Shown piece after piece: positions 9,760-17,382 of a DNA stretch of 64,000 nt. Numbering within the stretch: position 1 is the stretch's first letter; each line of letters starts with the position of its first letter. The stretch covers positions 62,001-126,000 of the forward strand of contig NZ_WBKB01000001.1 of NCBI RefSeq assembly GCF_008831155.1, written 5' to 3'. Both the position numbers and the translations under genes were made by a program. Below the pieces are notes generated by a model, which was given only the letters and a program-made list of their open reading frames with translations, was not told where the DNA came from and did no database searches. The stretch is from Gulosibacter chungangensis (lineage in GTDB: Bacteria > Actinomycetota > Actinomycetes > Actinomycetales > Microbacteriaceae).

Positions 9760-11250
9760 ATGGCAGAAGCAAATACCGATCTCGCCCGAAATAAACTCGG
9801 CGTCGGTTCAATCGTATTTCTCGTCCTGGCCGCGGTCGCACCCGTCACGGTGTTGATCGTCGTTCTCCCCCTCGCGGCCGCACTGGGCAATGGTGGTGGC
9901 CTGCCAATTTCGATCCTGCTCGTCGCTGCTGCGCTCCTCCTTTTTGCGGTTGGCTATGCCCAAATCACAAAAACAATGACCAATGCCGGTGGCTTCTACG
10001 CGATCGCAGTGAAAGGCCTCGGTAAGACCGCAGGGCTCATTACCGGCATCATCGCGACGATCGGATACAACGCGTTCGTCGCGGGTGCACTTGGCACGAT
10101 CGGTTTCTTCGCCGGCATGGTCGTGGCTCCCGAACTATTCGGCATCGAACTCGACTGGTTCTGGACCGGGCTGGTGCTGTTCCTCATCGTGTTCTTGCTT
10201 GCACGCTCAGGTATTCACGTCAGCGCAATCGTGCTGGGGGTCGCGCTCGTGCTTGAAATATTGCTCGTGTTCGCGTTCGGCTTCGCGGTGCTCTTCACGA
10301 CGGGCTTTGATGCAGCGATCTTCACTCCCGGCGTGATTACCGGCGGTTCGCTGTGGATCGGCCTGCTGCTGGCGGCGACCGCGTTCATCGGTTTCGAAGC
10401 GACCGCGCTGTTCGGCGAAGAGGCGAAGGACCCTCGCCGAACGATCCCCCGCGCTACCTACACCGCCATTATTGTGATCGGCCTCATGCACGCCTTTGCC
10501 GCTTGGGCCATGGTGAGTGCCATCGGTCTCGCGCAGACGCAGGATGTGGCGCTCGAGCATCTGGATGCGGGTGACCTAACGCTGATGCTCATCGGTGAGT
10601 ATCTCGGCCCATTCGGCGTGATTATCGCGCTGATTCTCGTGGTGGTCAGCCTCTTTGCGGCTCAGCTCGCGTTCCACAACTCGGCGGGACGCTATCTCTT
10701 CTCGCTCGGGCGCGCACGAGTGTTGCCGCACTGGCTGGCGAAAACCAACTCAAAGGGATCCCCCGAACGTGCGCTGTTCGTAAACCTCGCCTTCGCAATT
10801 ATCATCGCGGCAATCTTCCGATTCACGTTCCCCGACCAGCCGTCCATCCTCACGCTCGTACCCGTCGGACTCGGCTTCGCGACCCTGGCGATTATGATCG
10901 TGCAGGCGATTGCGGCGCTGTCAGTTGTTGCGTACTTCCGGAAGCAGCGTGACTCGCGATGGTGGGCGACCTTCATCGCACCAGGCCTCGGCTTCCTTGC
11001 GCTGGCCACTTTCAGCGTCATGGCGATCATCCACTTCCCCACCGTCGCCGGATCTGAAGAACCCTACGTCGTGGTGCTGCCTTGGATTCTCGTGGCTGCG
11101 GTGATCGGTGGCATCCTGTTTGGCGCCTACCTCAAGTCAAGAAGACCGCAGGTCTACTCGGCACTGTCTGATGATCTCGAGAACTTTGACGCGGAACTCG
11201 CCGAGGCCACCGCCGAAAAGCGGCGTCAACGTCCCGAAGGGGAGCGTTGA
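9760..11250 (+). CDS. APC-family amino acid/amine permease
   Basis: A 496-residue integral membrane protein with about 12 helices and the APC superfamily features NKLGVGSIVFLVLAAVAPVT at the N-terminus (unwound helix 1) and FIGFEATALFGEEAKDPRRTIPRA in the middle. The start at 9760 has AAGGAG 6 nt upstream. It follows the amine oxidase in the same direction, so it probably imports that enzyme's substrate. The C-terminal 35 residues are charged and cytoplasmic. Substrate specificity is inferred only from context. Confidence 0.88.
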   Translation: MAEANTDLARNKLGVGSIVFLVLAAVAPVTVLIVVLPLAAALGNGGGLPISILLVAAALLLFAVGYAQITKTMTNAGGFYAIAVKGLGKTAGLITGIIATIGYNAFVAGALGTIGFFAGMVVAPELFGIELDWFWTGLVLFLIVFLLARSGIHVSAIVLGVALVLEILLVFAFGFAVLFTTGFDAAIFTPGVITGGSLWIGLLLAATAFIGFEATALFGEEAKDPRRTIPRATYTAIIVIGLMHAFAAWAMVSAIGLAQTQDVALEHLDAGDLTLMLIGEYLGPFGVIIALILVVVSLFAAQLAFHNSAGRYLFSLGRARVLPHWLAKTNSKGSPERALFVNLAFAIIIAAIFRFTFPDQPSILTLVPVGLGFATLAIMIVQAIAALSVVAYFRKQRDSRWWATFIAPGLGFLALATFSVMAIIHFPTVAGSEEPYVVVLPWILVAAVIGGILFGAYLKSRRPQVYSALSDDLENFDAELAEATAEKRRQRPEGER

Positions 11251-11253
11251 GGG

Positions 11254-11331
11254 ATGCTGGGCGCGACCATTGACGGACACACCTTGCTCTCGGATTTCGA
11301 CGACACCGGCAAGTCATCGTTCCCGGCATAA
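11254..11331 (+). CDS. Possible 25-residue peptide (doubtful)
   Basis: Three bases after the permease stop, GGGGAGCGTTGAGGG precedes an ATG that opens a 25-codon frame ending in TAA at 11329-11331. The predicted peptide begins MLGATIDGHTLL and ends KSSFPA. It resembles nothing I recognise. It may be a chance frame or the remnant of a longer gene that followed the permease. Confidence 0.2.
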   Translation: MLGATIDGHTLLSDFDDTGKSSFPA

Positions 11332-11355
11332 GAGTTCGAGTGGGGCATTCGTGAG

Positions 11356-11919
11356 TTGGCGGCTGACTTGGTGTTCTTAGCAATCACTTCTGTTGCATTC
11401 GCAGTTGCGGGAATTTTTGCATGCACTGGCCCTGCAAAACGCGATCATTTCGGGGCATTCGCGATGCTGGTCATGGCATTAGCGATGACCGACACAATGC
11501 TCTTGGGCGACCGCATTATGTCTTGGATGCTCTGGTTCCTCGTTCTGGCCGGTGGGGGTCTGGCCATGCCGATTATTTATCGTCGAGACGAACTCATGCC
11601 GGAACGCGCGTTTCACTTCGGCGGCATGGCATTACTTTCCGCGGCAATGGGGAATATACCGGGGCACGGGGTAGCTCAGGAGCCGCAAGAACGAATTACC
11701 AGTGCGGTAGCCGCCGTCCAGCACCACAGCCACGCGGGTGCTTCCTCGGGCATAGATTTCCTCCCCGGAATCTCGCTGCTTGTCTCAGTCGTGTACTTTG
11801 CTTCGGTCGCTGTGGGCCTTGCCAAGCACTCCGCGAAATACCCATTCGAGCGAATCACTTCCGTCGGTTCGCTCCTGGCCATGGCACTCATGGTCGTGGT
11901 GCCGCATCCCGTGCCCTAA
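11356..11919 (+). CDS. Unknown membrane protein
   Basis: A frame of 187 residues with five or six hydrophobic segments, including LVFLAITSVAFAVAGIFAC at the start, three closely spaced helices up to residue 75, and two more after residue 135. A histidine-containing hydrophilic loop (QHHSHAG) lies near residues 121-127. No family is recognised with confidence; the size and His-rich loop recall small actinobacterial DUF5134-like proteins, but this is a weak guess. The start is TTG at 11356 or GTG at 11371, neither with a clear ribosome-binding site. The stop codon abuts the first arm of a family B repeat cluster, so the 3-prime end of the mRNA would contain these hairpins. Confidence 0.55.
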   Translation: MAADLVFLAITSVAFAVAGIFACTGPAKRDHFGAFAMLVMALAMTDTMLLGDRIMSWMLWFLVLAGGGLAMPIIYRRDELMPERAFHFGGMALLSAAMGNIPGHGVAQEPQERITSAVAAVQHHSHAGASSGIDFLPGISLLVSVVYFASVAVGLAKHSAKYPFERITSVGSLLAMALMVVVPHPVP

Positions 11920-11932
11920 CTCGTCGTGCCCC

Positions 11933-12130
11933 AACTCGTCACTCGATGCTGTTTTCTCCGGCGCAGAGAGCATCCATCGACGAGCTAGCAAGGCGATGCC
12001 CACTGGCTCGTCACTCGATGCTCCAATCACCGCCGCCCACAGCATCCATCGACGAACTACCGAAGCACCACCCACAAACCCGTCACTCAATGCTGTTTCC
12101 GCTGGTCCGCACAGCATCTAGCGACGAGTT
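11933..12130. repeat. Three tandem 54-bp palindromes, family B, cluster 2
   Basis: Units lie at 11933-11986, 12005-12058 and 12077-12130, each exactly 54 bp and separated by exactly 18 nt. The left arm is AACTCGTCACTCGATGCTG with small changes, and the right arm is AGCATCCATCGACGAGTT or similar. The second spacer (ACCGAAGCACC...) closely matches the spacer in cluster 1. A lone arm AACTCGTC lies at 11918. The cluster sits between the convergent unknown membrane gene and the RNA methyltransferase gene. Confidence 0.9.
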
Positions 12131-12149
12131 AGCGGGATGCATCCGCGGG

Positions 12150-13424
12150 TTAAGCGCGCAAGAAGGTCGCGACCGCTTCGACGTGGTGCGTGTTTGGGAA
12201 GAGGTCGTAGGAGCGCAGGCGCGTGAGCTCGTAGCCGCGCTCGCGCAGGAGCCCGGTGTCGCGGCCGAGCGCGACCGGATCGCAGGCCACGTAAATAATC
12301 TGCTGCGGCCCAAGCACAACGAGCGGCTCAATCACATCGGCCCGCGCACCGGAGCGCGGTGGGTCGAGCACCACAGTGCCCGCCCGGGATGCCGCGAGCG
12401 CATCCGCCCCGCCCTCGAGCACACCCTGCAGGTAGCGATCAACGCGCCCGGTCTTTGCGGTTGCGCCCGACCATTCGGAGAGGTTCCGCAGCGCGAGTTC
12501 CGTGGCAACCGCAGCGGCCTCGACCGACTCGACCCGAGCATCCGCCCCCGCGAGCTCGGCGACCGCGGCGGCAAGCAAGCCGACGCCACCGAAGAGGTCA
12601 TAGTGCTGCGCCTCGGCATCGAAGTGTTCCGGATCGATCGCCTCGCGCACCGCCTCGTAGAGCGTCGCCGCGGCAAGCCGGTGCACCTGCCAAAATCCGT
12701 CCTCAGAAACCGTGAACTCCCGCTCCCCTACCCGTTCTGTCAGCAGTTCCGGCTTCCGGGTGGATGTGCCTTTCACCCGGGCGCGCATCCGCACTTCCGA
12801 GTCGGCCGGCGCGACGAAATCAATACGGCCGGGGCCGCGGTGGCCCTTAGCGATAATCTGCTGGGCAAGTTCGTCGATATCTGCGTATGCGAGCGGCAGG
12901 CTCCCTACCCGAACCACGTCATGCGAGCGCGCGGCGAAGGGCCCGACCCGGCCCGCTTCATCCACGTGCAGTGTGACGCGGGTGCGCCAGCCACAGCCGC
13001 GCGTCGCGTCATCGTCCCCGAGGCCCACAACCTCGAAGTCCGGTTCGACGCCGCCAAAGCGAGAAAGTGCATCCGCCAATACCCGACGCTTCAGCTCACG
13101 GCCGAAGGCGACCGAGGTGTGCCCGAACTCGGCACCGCCCGGGCGTTCAGCGGGGTCACGCGAAACATCGGCTTCGGCCCAGACGTGCTCGAGTCGCTCG
13201 GGCGAAGCCTCGAGCACCTGCAGAGTTTCGGCGCGGGCGTGGCGCTTTTTGATCTCGGTGACCTGGGCGCGCACCCGCTCGCCGGGCAGCGCATCCGATA
13301 CAAACACCACCCGGCCGCTGGAGTGGCGGGCAACGAAAATACCGCCGTGGGCAACCTCGCCCACGGTCAACTCAACAATGTCGCCCTCGGCAAGTTCCGG
13401 GCTGGATGCATTTGATTCAGTCAC
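12150..13424 (-). CDS. TRAM-domain class I SAM-dependent RNA methyltransferase (TrmA/RlmD family)
   Basis: The enzyme methylates a uridine at C5 in rRNA or tRNA. The 424-residue protein begins with a TRAM RNA-binding domain (about residues 15-70), then has the SAM-binding DLFGGVGLLA motif, VLDPPRSGA, YVACDP with the nucleophilic Cys, and DLFPNTHHVE at the end. The N-terminal cysteine set for a 4Fe-4S cluster seen in RlmD is absent, as is usual in actinobacteria. GTG at 13424 is chosen because TAGGCT lies 7 nt upstream, giving a leaderless message; a GTG at 13430 in the same frame lies between the two. Which RNA is modified is not decided. Confidence 0.9.
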   Translation of the reverse strand: MTESNASSPELAEGDIVELTVGEVAHGGIFVARHSSGRVVFVSDALPGERVRAQVTEIKKRHARAETLQVLEASPERLEHVWAEADVSRDPAERPGGAEFGHTSVAFGRELKRRVLADALSRFGGVEPDFEVVGLGDDDATRGCGWRTRVTLHVDEAGRVGPFAARSHDVVRVGSLPLAYADIDELAQQIIAKGHRGPGRIDFVAPADSEVRMRARVKGTSTRKPELLTERVGEREFTVSEDGFWQVHRLAAATLYEAVREAIDPEHFDAEAQHYDLFGGVGLLAAAVAELAGADARVESVEAAAVATELALRNLSEWSGATAKTGRVDRYLQGVLEGGADALAASRAGTVVLDPPRSGARADVIEPLVVLGPQQIIYVACDPVALGRDTGLLRERGYELTRLRSYDLFPNTHHVEAVATFLRA

Positions 13425-13431
13425 AGGCACC

Positions 13432-13437
13432 AGCCTA
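13432..13437 (-). promoter_or_regulatory. -10 box of a leaderless methyltransferase transcript
   Basis: On the minus strand TAGGCT is followed by GGTGCCT and then the GTG start at 13424, a 7-nt spacing. Confidence 0.5.
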
Positions 13438-13467
13438 GTTGGCGGTGCAGCGGACGGTATCGCTTGC

Positions 13468-13657
13468 TATAGTCAGACTCGCCGAAAACCATGAGGTGAT
13501 CCTGCTGGTACGTTTGGGTCTTCGGGGCTCGCGCCCACTACATGGCGAGGAAAGTCCTGCGCCACGGCAGTCAATTCGCAACCACTAAGGTTGGGCTGAC
13601 TGCCGCGCGCCCGTGTTCTGGCTCGCTCAGTCTCCCCGACTGTGAAAGAGCAGCACC
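13468..13657 (+). ncRNA. Structured 5-prime leader of the efflux pump gene
   Basis: A good -10 box, TATAGT, lies at 13468-13473, leaving a leader of about 180 nt. It can form a small GGGC-TCGC-GCCC hairpin (13525-13536), a hairpin at 13543-13564 (TGGCG/CGCCA and AGGA/TCCT, loop AAG) and directly after it a hairpin at 13565-13605 (CGGCAGTC/GACTGCCG with an inner AACC/GGTT). I could not match it to a known riboswitch. It may act in attenuation of the drug pump, or together with the small frame at 13542. Confidence 0.45.
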
Positions 13658-13661
13658 GTGA
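13542..13661 (+). CDS. Possible leader peptide overlapping the efflux pump start
   Basis: An ATG inside the second leader hairpin opens a 39-codon frame (MARKVLRHGS... ending ERAAP) whose TGA overlaps the pump GTG as GTGA. Such an overlap allows translational coupling, and leader peptides before drug-resistance genes are known in actinobacteria. There is no good ribosome-binding site and the residue composition is not distinctive, so the frame may be accidental. Confidence 0.3.
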   Translation: MARKVLRHGSQFATTKVGLTAARPCSGSLSLPDCERAAP

Positions 13662-15130
13662 ACCAATCTGAATCCGCCAATCCGCAGTTCCGCCCCTGGG
13701 CCGCGCTGTGGACGATGGTGCTGGGTTTCTTCATGATCCTGGTGGATACGACGATCGTGTCCGTCGCGAATCCGACGATCATGGCGGAGCTCGAAACGTC
13801 GATGACCGCCACGCTGTGGGCCACGAGTGCGTTCCTGCTCGCCTACGCCGTGCCGCTGCTGATTACCGGACGACTCGGCGACCGCTTCGGGCCGCGTCGG
13901 CTTTACGTCTCAGGGCTCGTCACCTTCACCCTCGCTTCGCTGCTCTGCGGTCTGTCCCCGAATATCGAAGTGCTGATCGCCGCCCGCGTTGTGCAAGGGC
14001 TCGGCGCTTCCATGATGACCCCGCAGACTATGGCGGTCATCACCCGCATCTTCGAACCCGAAGAGCGCGGTTCCGCGATGGCGGTGTGGGGCGTGACCGC
14101 GGGAGTCGCCACACTCTTCGGACCGATACTCGGCGGCTTCCTCCTCGACGGGCTCGGCTGGGAATGGATCTTCTTTATCAACGTCCCGGTCGGGATCATC
14201 GCAATCATCCTCGCGATGCGGTACATCCCGAAACTTTCCACCAGCCCGCACCGCTTCGACTGGCTCGGCGTGGCGCTCAGCGCCGTCGGGATGTTCCTGG
14301 TGGTCTTTGCGATTCAAGAGGGTGAAACCTTCAACTGGGGCACCATCTGGGGGCCGATCACCGTCTGGCTGCTGATCGTGGTGGGTGCGGTGTTCCTGGT
14401 GCTTTTCGTGATCTGGCAACACTTCCAACGCGGCGAACCGCTCATCCCCCTGCGCATTTTCAAGGATCGGAATTTTTCGGTCGGCACCGTCGCCATCATC
14501 ACCGTCGGGTTCTCGATGACGAGCCAGTCACTGCCCCTGATGTTCTACCTGCAGCTGGTGCAGGGGCTCACCCCAACCCAGTCCGCGCTGATGATGGCGC
14601 CAATGGCGATACTGTCCATCGCGCTGGCACGCCCAGTCGGCAAACTCATCGACAGCAGCGATCCGCGCCGTCTGCCAATCATTGGCCTCGCCACCGTGGC
14701 CGGAAGCCTCCTGCTGTATTCCTTCATGGCCGTGCCGGAGATCTCGATCTGGTGGCTGCTGCTGCCGAGCGCGGTCTCGGGCTTTGGCCAGGCGTTCATG
14801 TGGGGTCCACTCGCGACCTTGACCACCTTCAGCCTGGAGCGGTCGCTCGCCGGCGCCGGATCGGGCGTCTACAACACCAGCCGTCAGGTCGGCGCGGTGC
14901 TCGGCTCCTCGGCCATGGCCGCGCTGATGGCCACTCGCCTGAGCGCGCAGTTCGGTGAGTCGGCCGCGGACATCGATCGCTATTCCTCGGGCGCAGCCGA
15001 ACAGCTACCGGAGGCGCTGCAGGCGGGATTTGCGGCCGCGATGGGACAGTCCTTCCTAATGCCCGCAATCGCGCTCGGGGTGGGTGCGATTGTTGCGTTT
15101 CTCTTCATGCGAAGGGCCACGACTCCCTAG
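13658..15130 (+). CDS. DHA2-family (EmrB/QacA) drug:H+ antiporter
   Basis: A 490-residue major facilitator protein with about 14 helices. Motif A is seen as GRLGDRFGPRRLY after helix 2, the DHA2 motif around VDTTIVSVANPTI lies in helix 1, and motif C is seen in helix 5 as VTAGVATLFGPILGGFLLDG. These features mark multidrug exporters driven by proton exchange. The GTG start at 13658 follows GAAAGAG at 7 nt. The long structured leader suggests regulated expression. Substrates cannot be deduced. Confidence 0.9.
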   Translation: MNQSESANPQFRPWAALWTMVLGFFMILVDTTIVSVANPTIMAELETSMTATLWATSAFLLAYAVPLLITGRLGDRFGPRRLYVSGLVTFTLASLLCGLSPNIEVLIAARVVQGLGASMMTPQTMAVITRIFEPEERGSAMAVWGVTAGVATLFGPILGGFLLDGLGWEWIFFINVPVGIIAIILAMRYIPKLSTSPHRFDWLGVALSAVGMFLVVFAIQEGETFNWGTIWGPITVWLLIVVGAVFLVLFVIWQHFQRGEPLIPLRIFKDRNFSVGTVAIITVGFSMTSQSLPLMFYLQLVQGLTPTQSALMMAPMAILSIALARPVGKLIDSSDPRRLPIIGLATVAGSLLLYSFMAVPEISIWWLLLPSAVSGFGQAFMWGPLATLTTFSLERSLAGAGSGVYNTSRQVGAVLGSSAMAALMATRLSAQFGESAADIDRYSSGAAEQLPEALQAGFAAAMGQSFLMPAIALGVGAIVAFLFMRRATTP

Positions 15131-15176
15131 GTCCAGGCCGCAAAGCTGCGGTCATTTTGCGTTCAGGTTCACGAAC

Positions 15177-15195
15177 CCGCGCAGTATCTGCGCGG
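15177..15195 (+). terminator. Possible terminator hairpin after the efflux pump
   Basis: CCGCGCAG and CTGCGCGG form a perfect 8-bp stem with a 3-nt TAT loop. No T run follows. A weaker 5-bp stem followed by TCATTTT lies just before it at 15138-15158. Confidence 0.4.
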
Positions 15196-15268
15196 ATCTG
15201 GCCGTCGACGGGGTTAGAGTGTGCCCGTCCTCGTCTTGCTCCACACTCGAGGCTGCCGGAATGGAAAG

Positions 15269-16624
15269 GTGAGACTCTTGCCACACGCCCCTCATGCATC
15301 CCGCTTAAGGTGGCGACGGATGCTCATACCCGCCGTCACCGTACTGGTCACCTTAGGCCTCGTGAACGGGCCTGGGTTCACTGCCCTCGCGAAAGATCTC
15401 GACGAATACGCGACCTGGGATGACGTGGTCGCAGCACAGGGCGATGTGGATGCGCAAAACGCGCTGATCGATGAAATCAACGCGCAGATTGACCAGCTCA
15501 ATAGCGATGTCGCGGAAGCGGAGATCCTCGCCCAGCAGGCGGGTGACCGGTATAACGACGCCGAACAGGCCGCGACCGCGCAAAGCGAAGTGGTCTACGG
15601 CCTGCAGGTGCAAGTCGATGAGGCCGAGGAACTTGCGACCGAAGCGGAGACCACCGCGGGCGAGATCGTGGCCGCGATGAACGGCCGCGTCACCCTCGAC
15701 CCCACCATCGCGCTGCTCATGAGCCCCGGCGATGCCGACGACTTCCTGATGGGAATGTCCACCCTCTCGAGCCTCGGGATGACCAATGGGATGCAGTACG
15801 AGGAAGCAACCGCCGCCCGAAATAACGCCAACCAGCTGCAAGAACAGGCCGATACTGCGCTCGAGGAGCTCGAAACGCTCGAAGCCGAAGCGCAGGCAGA
15901 ATACGACAGCGCCGTAGCCGCGCAGCTCGACCTGCAAGAAAAGCGCGATGCGGCCGTGAATGAGGGCGCCGAACTTGAGGCCATGCTCATCCCGCTGCAG
16001 GAGCACCGCGATGTCGTGCAGGCCGACTACGAAGTGGGCGAACAGCTGCGCGAGGAAGAACGGCAACGCCAAGAGCAGGAGCGGGCCGAGGCGGCAGCGG
16101 CCGCCGCAGCAGCCGCGCAGGGCAGCACCTCCGATGTCAGCGCGGTCGATCCCAGCGGCAGCTCCGCAAGCAGCAGCGGCGCGACTGCGGCCAGCGGCTA
16201 CGCCTACCCCATCGCGACCAATGCCTACGTGACTTCCCTGTATGGCATGCGTCTGCATCCGATCTACAACTATTGGCGCTTGCACGCCGGCACCGACCTG
16301 GTGGTCCCCAGCGGTACCTGCTGGACTCCGCTCTACGCCGTCACCTCCGGCACCGTCACCTATGCCGGTTGGATGGACGGCTGGGGTTATATCGTCATGT
16401 TCCGGGCCGGTGATGGCACGGTATTCCGGTATCCGCATATCTCCGAGGGCGGGATCAACGTGTACCCCGGTCAGCAGGTATCTGCCGGCCAAACCATCGC
16501 CTACGCCGGCACCACCGGGCCTTCCACCGGTTGTCACCTGCACTTCCAGGTGGAAATCAACGGCAGCCCGGTAGACTCCGACGCCTGGCTGATCAACCAC
16601 GGGCTCTGGTTCTCGGGGCTATAA
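15269..16624 (+). CDS. Secreted M23-family peptidase with coiled coil
   Basis: A wall-hydrolase-type protein of 451 residues. A signal sequence (basic RLRWRR, then about 20 hydrophobic residues ending near FTALAK) is followed by a long coiled coil of roughly residues 40-270 rich in A, E and Q, a Ser/Ala linker, and a C-terminal LytM domain. The zinc ligands are visible in RLHAGTDL and in HLHFQVE. The arrangement resembles EnvC/RipA-like division proteins that cut peptide cross-links. GTG at 15269 is preferred since GGAA-rich sequence lies just before it and the signal peptide follows closely. A -10-like TAGAGT lies at 15212-15217. Confidence 0.88.
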   Translation: MRLLPHAPHASRLRWRRMLIPAVTVLVTLGLVNGPGFTALAKDLDEYATWDDVVAAQGDVDAQNALIDEINAQIDQLNSDVAEAEILAQQAGDRYNDAEQAATAQSEVVYGLQVQVDEAEELATEAETTAGEIVAAMNGRVTLDPTIALLMSPGDADDFLMGMSTLSSLGMTNGMQYEEATAARNNANQLQEQADTALEELETLEAEAQAEYDSAVAAQLDLQEKRDAAVNEGAELEAMLIPLQEHRDVVQADYEVGEQLREEERQRQEQERAEAAAAAAAAAQGSTSDVSAVDPSGSSASSSGATAASGYAYPIATNAYVTSLYGMRLHPIYNYWRLHAGTDLVVPSGTCWTPLYAVTSGTVTYAGWMDGWGYIVMFRAGDGTVFRYPHISEGGINVYPGQQVSAGQTIAYAGTTGPSTGCHLHFQVEINGSPVDSDAWLINHGLWFSGL

Positions 16625-16662
16625 GCGTCGCAGGTCAATCCCAGCACCCATCCCCGCGCCCG

Positions 16663-16668
16663 TACGCT
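16663..16668 (+). promoter_or_regulatory. -10 box of a leaderless maf transcript
   Basis: TACGCT is followed by 7 nt and the maf ATG at 16676. Confidence 0.5.
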
Positions 16669-16675
16669 AGAGCCC

Positions 16676-17350
16676 ATGCGTCTTATCCTCGCCTCGACCT
16701 CGCCCGCCCGCCTCGCCGTCTTGCAAAACGCAGGCATCGAACCGCTCGTTCGCCCCTCGGCGGTCGATGAGGATGCGGTGCTCGCGGCGAATGGTCCGCT
16801 CTCGCCCGCGCAGACGGTACTGACGCTCGCTCGCGCGAAGGCGCTCGCGGTCGCCGATGGCGATGAGCGGGATGCGCTTAACGGCTTGGTGCTCGGGGGC
16901 GATTCCATGTTCGAGATTGATGGCGAGATTTATGGCAAACCGGGTTCGCCGGAGGTTGCTCGCGAGCGCTGGGAGATGCAGCGCGGCCGCACCGGGACCC
17001 TGTGGTCGGGACACTGGCTCGTGGACCGCATAAAGGGCGCGAGCAGCGAGGGCGTCGGTGAGGACGGCGGCGAGGGTATCGGTGAGGGTGTCGGCGCCGT
17101 GAAGTCCGCCGAAGTGACCTTCGTGGACGACCTCAGCGACACCGAAATCGACGCCTATATTGCTTCCGGTGAGCCACTCTGGGTTGCGGGTGCTTTCACA
17201 ATCGACTCGCTCGGCGGCGCGTTCATTGAGCGCATCTCGGGCGACCCGTCGACCGTGATCGGCATCTCGCTGCCCGTCGTACGCGATCTCACGAAACAGC
17301 TTGGCTATGACTGGCCGAGCCTATGGAATCGGCCTGGGGCCGCATCCTGA
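16676..17350 (+). CDS. maf: Maf-family nucleoside triphosphate pyrophosphatase
   Basis: Maf proteins hydrolyse modified or canonical NTPs (for example dTTP or UTP) to monophosphates. The signature LILASTSPARLAVLQNAG is at the N-terminus, GGDSMFEIDGEIYGKP in the middle and AGAFTIDSLGGAFIERISGDPSTVIGISLP (shown here only as landmarks AGAF and GDPSTVIG) towards the end. At 224 residues it is slightly long because of a Gly/Glu-rich insert near residues 122-140, in which GEG and GVG are repeated; this lies in the loop after the R-x-G-x-L-W-S-G-H segment. It follows accD/accE in the ancestral actinobacterial order. Confidence 0.92.
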   Translation: MRLILASTSPARLAVLQNAGIEPLVRPSAVDEDAVLAANGPLSPAQTVLTLARAKALAVADGDERDALNGLVLGGDSMFEIDGEIYGKPGSPEVARERWEMQRGRTGTLWSGHWLVDRIKGASSEGVGEDGGEGIGEGVGAVKSAEVTFVDDLSDTEIDAYIASGEPLWVAGAFTIDSLGGAFIERISGDPSTVIGISLPVVRDLTKQLGYDWPSLWNRPGAAS

Positions 17351-17382
17351 ATCTTGCCCGCTTTCTTCCCTAGGAGCAGGGG

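Noticed and set aside
11421-13415. 664-codon plus-strand frame through the family B repeats and over the methyltransferase
   Set aside because: It exists because the 72-bp repeat period keeps the frame open and the rest is antisense to the methyltransferase gene.
13541-13605. RNase P RNA, because of GAGGAAAGTCC at 13547
   Set aside because: The remaining conserved parts of RNase P RNA are absent and the region is far too short.
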